Origin: Tolypeutes matacus
Taxonomy: Eukaryota; Chordata; Mammalia; Cingulata; Chlamyphoridae
Assembly (NCBI GenBank): GCA_026826555.1
Contig: JAKSZT010053928.1
Location: 480,720 to 544,719 of the forward strand
DNA: 64,000 bases
Reading direction: 5' to 3'
This document shows, in pieces, positions 61,645-64,000 of this stretch. Position numbers and translations under genes: made by a program. The notes beneath the pieces were generated by a model that made no database searches, had not been told where the DNA came from, and saw nothing but the letters and a program-made list of their open reading frames with translations. Every line of letters starts with the position of its first letter. Positions within the stretch are counted from its first letter, which is position 1.

Positions 61645-62193
61645 ATGTTCTATTTGGGAAGATGAGAGGCAGAATAATACCACCTCCCTGCCCCAAGATA
61701 TCCATGTAATAACCCCCAGAACCTGTGACTATGTTACCTTACATGGCAAATGGATTTTGCAGATGTGAATAAGAATCCTGAGATAAGAAGATTATTCTGG
61801 GTCATCCTGGGGGGCCCAATGTGATCACAAAGTTCTCTATAAGTGAAAGATGGAGGCAGGAAAGTCAGAGGAGATGTGACAATAGATGCAGAGGAGTTAG
61901 AATGATATAGCTTGAGAATGGTTTGGCCCATCTTTGCAGACTTTGAAGATGGGGGGCTAAGACCACGAGCCAAGAAATGTGAGCAGCCCTAGAGTCAGAA
62001 AAAGGCAGAGAAGCAGATGCTCCTCTGGAGCCTCCAAAAGGCATGCAACCCTGCCAATGCCTTGATTTTAACCCAGTGAGACCCATTTTGGACCCTGACT
62101 GAATGAAAGGTAAGAATTGGAGTATAACTTTGTATTGCTCTAAACCATTAAATTTGTAGTAATTTGTTACAGCAGCAATAGAAAACTAATCCA
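61645..62193 (+). mobile_element. Mammalian LTR relic of the GGCAGAATAAT type
   Basis: GAGGCAGAATAATACCACC, AACCTGTGACTATGTTACCT, TACATGGCAAATGG, GTCATCCTGGGGGGCCCAAT, CCAGTGAGACCCATTTTGG and AACTAATCCA occur in the order of a widespread mammalian MaLR/ERVL-class LTR. The right end is well defined, the left approximate. Confidence 0.6.
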
Positions 62194-62835
62194 GGTTTGA
62201 ATTTAAAGGGAGTCCAAGAAGAAGAAAATTCAGGGAAAAAAAAAGGAGTAGGGAGATGCAAGCAACATCTCCAAGGATGAAGAGTGATAAGCAACGTAGA
62301 GGCCAAAACTTGTGGGAAAAACTTGGTCAATGAGAAATCTGAGGGGTGGGGCAAAGGATTTTTACGACCTGGGTTGTGCGGTGCCTGATTTTAAATCATT
62401 GTGCCTGCTTTGTTCCTTGCATGACCTTATGCTTGCTATATTCCGTTGCTAGAGGAGCTCTGATGGCAAATCCAAAGGTGTCTCTGTGCAGTCTCTTGAG
62501 GTGGCTCTGAGCTCACAAAACCAATATTCATGTTTTTATAGGCTACTTCTGGAAGACAGAGAAAGAAAGAATAAGAGATCTTTTAAGACTCAATAAAAAA
62601 AATAGAGAATTTAAGTTTAGTAATTTGTTCTATTTTGGGTACTAATTCAGTGAAACCATTGTTTCCTCAATTATTAAGTGAGGAAGATAAACTAGATTAT
62701 TTTAAATATCTCTTCTAACAACAAAGTTACAGGAAGCTATGATTCTATGAATCTATTATTATTCCTTATAGTGATTTCTCATTTAATTAGGGAAAGAGAA
62801 TTAATCGTCCTTCAAAATCTAGTATCTGTCAGACT

Positions 62836-62990
62836 TTTGCATGCATCGTCTTAGTTAATGCTCACAAACACCTATTTATTTACATGTTATTGTTCTTATT
62901 TTACAAATGAGGCAGCTGAGGCCCAGAGAGTTTAAGTAACTTGTACACAGTCCCAAGCCAAAAAGTGTTGCGCTCTTAGTCTGAGAGCAA
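62836..62990 (+). repeat. MIR element
   Basis: ATTTTACAAATGAGGCAGCT, GAGGCCCAGAGAGTTTAAGT and AACTTGTACACAGTCCC are MIR 3' core landmarks. Confidence 0.75.
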
Positions 62991-63540
62991 GTTTTTCCTA
63001 CAATGCTACCTGCCTTCTTGCAAGCTTATGCCTAAAGGAATTCTCTTGTCCATCTAATGCTCAGTCTATTAAGACTCTACATACATTTGCATCCTAATGG
63101 GAATGACTGGGTATGTATATGTAAAAGACACAAATGCCAACAATCTATCCATAACCAAACCACCACACATGCCAACTCATGCAGTTGAAGGCAAGAGAAA
63201 TTGCCAAAACTCTGACGAAAAATGATAGGAATTTCAAAACAACAAGAGGCTGGTGTGACCAATTCACACATGGTGTGGGACTATTATTAAGATGTGGAAT
63301 ATCAATTTGTCAAGGACTTCTAATTGACTAGAAGCTGCTTAACTTCTAGTGACAAGAGATTCAATTGAAGAAAAAGGAAACTATGAATTTAGTCAAACAG
63401 GAAATACTGGGAAAACCTTTGACATTCCTAGCAATTTTAAAGGTGCTAAAACAATGTCAAGAACTTAGATTACAAAAAGTAGTGTTTTAACATGATGACA
63501 TGAATAACATCAGAAGGTCAAAACTTGCCACCTTATTTAC

Positions 63541-63827
63541 TTTTTTTTTTTTAATTAATTTATTTTTTATTGTGGGTAAAAATCAAAATTTTCACAAAAC
63601 ATACCAATATTTGTAAAATGATATATAAATATATATGCATATATGTGCATTTGCTTACAAAAATGTTATTTTTATATATATAAATATATTTTAAGAGGTG
63701 CTTAGATTACCCAAAATATTACACAGAACCCACTGGGATTCCCATGTTGCCCACCTCCCACACCTCCCACCACATCCCACACAAACATCTCCCACAAGTG
63801 TGGCCCACCACCCTCAATGGACTTACA
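63541..63827 (-). mobile_element. L1-3'-UTR-like element, copy B of an inverted pair
   Basis: This is the reverse complement of 20579-20872 along its whole length, with few differences and indels, from the same first bases (TGTAAGTCCATT) to the poly-A (plus-strand T run at 63541-63552). It ends only 7 bp before the LTR at 63835. Confidence 0.75.
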
Positions 63828-63834
63828 CACTAAG

Positions 63835-64000
63835 TGTGGTAGGCAGAATTTTGGCTCTCATGACCTTCACCCTTTTGCTATGCTTGTGAGTATGTTATGT
63901 TACATGGCAAAAGGGACTGTGCAGACTTAATTATGGTTACTAAACAGTTAGTTTTAAGATAGGGAGACTGTCCTGAATTATCTGGGTGATCCCAATGTAA
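63835..64000 (+). mobile_element. LTR relic cut by the window end
   Basis: TGTGGTAGGCAGAATTTTGG, TATGTTACATGGCAAAAGGG and GAATTATCTGGGTGATCCCA match the LTR at 61645-62193. Its 5' TG end is seen; the 3' part lies outside the window. Confidence 0.6.

Larger units (their letters stand above)
56186..64000 (+). other. PDE11A: PDE11A intron (partial, 3' part outside window)
   Basis: The intron begins GTAGGG. I saw no match to the next expected coding segment (…SFKESMEKSS…), so the intron exceeds 7.8 kb. 56190-57030 and 57940-59190 are unassigned apart from two A runs at about 56896-56911 and 56949-56964. 59350-61640 and 62200-62830 are unassigned as well; 59560-59700 is GC-rich. Confidence 0.8.

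Overview
This is intronic mammalian DNA carrying three short coding exons of one gene, PDE11A (dual-specificity cAMP/cGMP phosphodiesterase 11A), on the + strand. Nothing bacterial, viral or operon-like is present. The exons lie at 18652-18741 (30 codons), 23424-23564 (47 codons) and 56121-56185 (65 nt, ending in phase 2). All have canonical AG/GT borders and join in frame. They encode the end of the GAF-A domain, the linker, and the start of GAF-B. No exon was found in 1-18651 or 56186-64000, so neighbouring exons must lie outside the window.

The interspersed repeats point to a xenarthran, most likely an armadillo (Dasypus). The window carries about ten tRNA-Ala-derived SINEs of the DAS type (head like GGATGTGGCTCAAGCNGTTGG, B box like GGTTCRATTCC, often a CAGACA/GAGCA-rich tail and an AATAAATAAA end). 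It also holds L1 copies with unusually long 3' UTRs. The species call is inference from repeat content.

Layout. 1-18651 is intron with antisense MaLR-like LTRs, old L1M/HAL1 relics, several DAS SINEs, a U6 snRNA-L1 chimeric retrocopy (12336-14030), and a MIR split by an LTR that is itself split by a SINE. 18742-23423 is intron dominated by an antisense L2 (about 19950-21465) with two nested retro-insertions. 23565-56120 is a 32.6 kb intron. It contains long antisense L1 3' UTRs, a 5'-inverted L1 (about 30004-31010), a hAT MITE, a 4.2 kb decayed L1 with another L1 tail nested in its ORF2, L2 relics, a 3 kb antisense L1 (46245-49290), and an L1 3' UTR that splits a MER5A-like MITE. 56186-64000 is intron with MIR, L2, L1M and LTR relics.

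The most interesting points are: (i) codon counting puts the start methionines of the two short PDE11A isoforms (576 and 490 aa) inside exons present here; (ii) the U6-L1 chimera has its own target-site duplication, and a later SINE landed in that duplication; (iii) a textbook twin-priming L1 inversion; (iv) a SINE copy lacking its B-box block but flanked by a perfect target-site duplication; (v) tailless SINEs that look almost like tRNA-Ala. I did not find a convincing new biological system. The value here is retrotransposition stratigraphy around a conserved gene.
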